The notes under the pieces were generated by a model. It was not told the origin of the DNA, did not search any database, and worked only from the letters and a program-made list of their open reading frames with translations. Positions 61,851 through 64,000 of a stretch of 64,000 nucleotides of DNA are shown here, piece after piece. This stretch comes from Apophysomyces variabilis (Eukaryota > Mucoromycota > Mucoromycetes > Mucorales > Mucoraceae), in the NCBI GenBank assembly GCA_002749535.1, contig MZZL01000390.1, positions 385,778-449,777 of the forward strand, in the 5' to 3' direction. A program made the position numbers and the translations under genes. Within the stretch, counting starts at the first letter, position 1, and the number at the start of each line of letters is the position of its first letter.

Positions 61851-63189
61851 AAGGATCTGTATTAGGTACAATAAAAGCGCAGCTTGAGCATTTTGATAGG
61901 GCAATATACTAGTCTAAAATTTGTCACTCCCATCGCCAAGGTTATCATGTTTGCTGGCGCCAAGGTGCCTTTTAGCTGACGCAAATTACATTAAAATACC
62001 TGCAACTTGTGCTTTTTGTGACCGTCCATACATTAACCTCATACTTTTTTTTTGCGGAAACATTTGCGCTGCTCGAAACCCCTTTATTCGAGTAGCGCAA
62101 ATATCTTTACAAAATACTGTAAGCTTGAACTAGTCCTTCTGCACTCGCTTCGCTCCTTCCGTTACAGCCGCGTGCGGCTGCAGTAAATGAATTTGTGGCT
62201 ATTTTTAACATATGCTTACGTTAATATAAGATATTGCTAAAAATGAAGTCTTCGTTTTAATGCAAGATATTCAAGAGGTGTACCTAAGTGACTGATATGA
62301 TATGGTGTTGGGAAATAAAGATGCACCATGTAAGATAAATGGTCTAAAACGCGAAAAACGATCTGGAGACATAAGAACGCAAATAAGCCAGTATCGCTTG
62401 TGGGCAACAATTTCATATAGGCAAAAAAAGAGCAGAATGAATGTTTGAAGCCTAAGTACCTGCCTCGTATAACATAGCTTATGGACCTTGATCTTACGTT
62501 GAAAAAATACAGAGCGAATGACAAAGTTAGCATAGGAATGGTTACTTCTGTTTGCAATAGAATATGGAAGAAACAGAGATAAATTGACAATGTTCACTGA
62601 AGGTACATGCCTAGTTGAACAAAGCAATAGTTCTCCATATAAGAATCCTATCATTGAGCAATTTCGTCATATATAAAACGGGTGGAGGTCAATTAGACAA
62701 TATATTCAACTACTCATTGCATTGGTAAATCACTTCATTCTTTTCATTACTGCTGAAGTTTTTACACGAATGGCTTTTAATGATCTTTTTAATATTCTTC
62801 TACTCACTTATTGCAGCTCAACTTTCTTGACCCACACATCAGGATTGCGCCCAGCTACCAAAATGCTACTAAGAGCAACTCGACCCTTTGGGCCTTGTTG
62901 GAAAGCGTCAGATAATATCTAAGACTAATTTATTCCTCTACTTCATTGCTAGACGTATACTTTTCTCCTAAATAAAGACTTCTATATATCAACTGGATAG
63001 TACTACGGTCGAACCAGCTTGCAAGAAACTAGTTGTAATACCGGCAAAATGTTTTTGCGCCCAAAAATTACTGTATACTAACAGAGAGAAAAGTTGATGA
63101 CGTAACAGAAGTAAGAACGCTTGCGGCCGCAACAGATTGTGTTTTTTTCGAAGCCGCTCATTGTTTAACCTCCCCACTCTAGGTCCAAC
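61851..63189. other. Gene-poor region with GC-rich hairpins
   Basis: No gene accepted. Two hairpins stand out: about 62067-62100, where TGCGCTGCTCGAA is nearly the reverse complement of TTCGAGTAGCGCA across a short loop, and 62165-62180, where CAGCCGCGTGCGGCTG is a 7-bp stem with a 2-base loop. These may be ends of further small elements. Confidence 0.45.
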
Positions 63190-63682
63190 ATGGTAATCCA
63201 TCGTCTAAGCAGTATAATGTTAGTCCACTACTGCTAATAGCTTTCTTTATGTAGCCTGTTCCTTTCGAAGCATTGTTGCCATTTGCCATGATTGGCACCT
63301 TCTTTGTGATCACCGCCTCTGGTTTGTCCGTCACGAAGTACTATGCCAACGAAAGAAAGGTAAATCGCACGCGTATAAACTATCATGCCACTTTATTTCT
63401 AAATGTAATTGCTTTTAGCCTACCAGACACAATCTTGATAACTGGGATATTCAAATGATGGAACGCGACAGACGTCTAACAGGAACGATTCGTGGTCAAT
63501 CGGTAAACGCTACTTATGTCTAAAATATTTTTCTTATCAAACCTTATAGTCAAACCCTGTTGCACCGTTGCCATTTGCAACGAATAGGTAAGGACACCAT
63601 AGATATAAAAAGATTTCTTCACTCACATCTCATTTTTATCTGTTACAGTGCATGGTACTTGGAAAAATTCAGATCGAACTAG
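63190..63682 (+). CDS. Mitochondrial complex I accessory subunit NDUFA1 (MWFE)
   Basis: Five exons (63190-63192, 63255-63359, 63419-63502, 63550-63587, 63649-63682) give 87 aa. The first coding exon is only the ATG, followed by GTAATC...TAG, and the second begins PVPFEALLPFAMIG, exactly the conserved MWFE start. The single membrane helix (FFVITASGLSVTKYY) and the later block NLDNWDIQMMERDRRLTG, then RGQSSNPVAPLPFATNSAW, are diagnostic. The subunit sits in the membrane arm near ND1 and is needed for complex I assembly. No other ATG can join PVPFEALL in frame. Confidence 0.93.
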
Positions 63683-63801
63683 AATGGTACATGTAGAAGA
63701 ACAATGACGAAGGATATAAAAAAAAGTCGAAACAAAGTATCATAAACTTAAGACAGCATCAGACATTGAAGAAGAGGAAGGCATGAATATGCCGCTTGGG
63801 T

Positions 63802-64000
63802 TTATAAAAGATAAAGGTCATTGATCAACTGCTGACGGCGTCCTCTTTGCTCTTTGGTCTCCCAGCACGTTCCATGGTGAGGTTCTGTAATCTAGAATTG
63901 CAAAGAAGTCATGGCGACTTTTATGTGATGTTCGCATGTTTCAATGCAAGATACCATATCGGGGTTAAGGATGGATAGATGAAAGCAATTATAGTATACG
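63802..64000 (-). CDS. 3' end of an unidentified gene, cut by the window edge
   Basis: On the minus strand a last exon (63891-63802) encodes 29 residues beginning ITEPHHGTCWETKEQRGRRQ and a stop. It joins through a 65-nt intron (GTATCT...CTAG) to coding sequence ending NPDM at 63955 and running out of the window. The tail is rich in basic and polar residues with one cysteine. Too little is visible to name it. Confidence 0.45.

Noticed and set aside
63000..63030. tRNA-like B-box (GGTTCGACC on the minus strand)
   Set aside because: No matching A-box, acceptor stem or anticodon arm could be found at the right distance.

Overview
The window is nuclear DNA from an early-diverging fungus, most likely Mucoromycota (Mucorales or a close relative). 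Almost every gene is split by many short introns, mostly 47-80 nt, with GT...AG ends. Intergenic DNA is AT-rich, and proteins such as the Hog1-type MAP kinase, the Rpn13 receptor and the PROPPIN are clearly fungal or opisthokont. A decayed transposase of a Tc1/mariner-like (DDE) type also fits; the placement in Mucoromycota is inference. I rebuilt splice structures by hand, and in nearly all cases the exon lengths sum to an exact multiple of three. No rRNA, convincing tRNA, CRISPR array or secondary-metabolite cluster was seen.

Layout. 0.8-2.4 kb: a bacterial-type (GSI) glutamine synthetase homologue (+). 5.2-6.7 kb: a cytochrome P450 (+). 7.5-9.2 kb: a Hog1/p38 MAP kinase (+). 10.3-19 kb is a dense run on the + strand: a Gyp7-like TBC RabGAP, a J-domain protein fused to a TMEM185-like membrane domain, a PAP2-family lipid phosphatase and a saccharopine-dehydrogenase-like oxidoreductase. 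20.2-21.4 kb: a predicted secreted protein of unknown function. 22.2-24.3 kb (-): a long coiled coil ending in an SH3BGR (glutaredoxin-like) domain.

24.4-31.2 kb is gene-poor. It holds a Crinkler-header-like fragment, a tiny candidate gene, a decayed DDE transposase and an inverted repeat pair. 31.3-40.9 kb carries housekeeping genes spaced far apart: Bap31, Dph3, an alkenal/one-oxidoreductase, a hotdog thioesterase, Tim8 and a REX1-B-like protein.

42-54 kb is again dense: a PROPPIN (+) converging on RCC1 (-), then eIF2-alpha and ribosomal protein L9 (both -), a UDP-sugar transporter (-), Rpn13 (+) converging on an MGST3-like MAPEG protein (-). 54.3-59.1 kb (-): a small coiled-coil protein, a PH-tail-like fragment, a GLI/ZIC-like C2H2 transcription factor and a Maf pyrophosphatase. 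59.1-63.2 kb is non-genic and repeat-bearing, with a long inverted-repeat element enclosing a MITE-like element. At the right edge are complex I subunit NDUFA1/MWFE (+) and the 3' end of a further gene (-).

The genes do not form one pathway. Themes are ER and endomembrane biology (Bap31, RabGAP, PAP2, UDP-sugar transporter, PROPPIN), translation (eIF2-alpha, L9, Dph3) and mitochondria (Tim8, MWFE). The observations I rate highest are the J-domain/TMEM185-like fusion, the coiled-coil/SH3BGR fusion, three GC-AG introns sharing one GCAAGT donor, a start-codon-only exon in MWFE, the P450 with an altered heme-binding signature, and the nested inverted-repeat elements at 61 kb.
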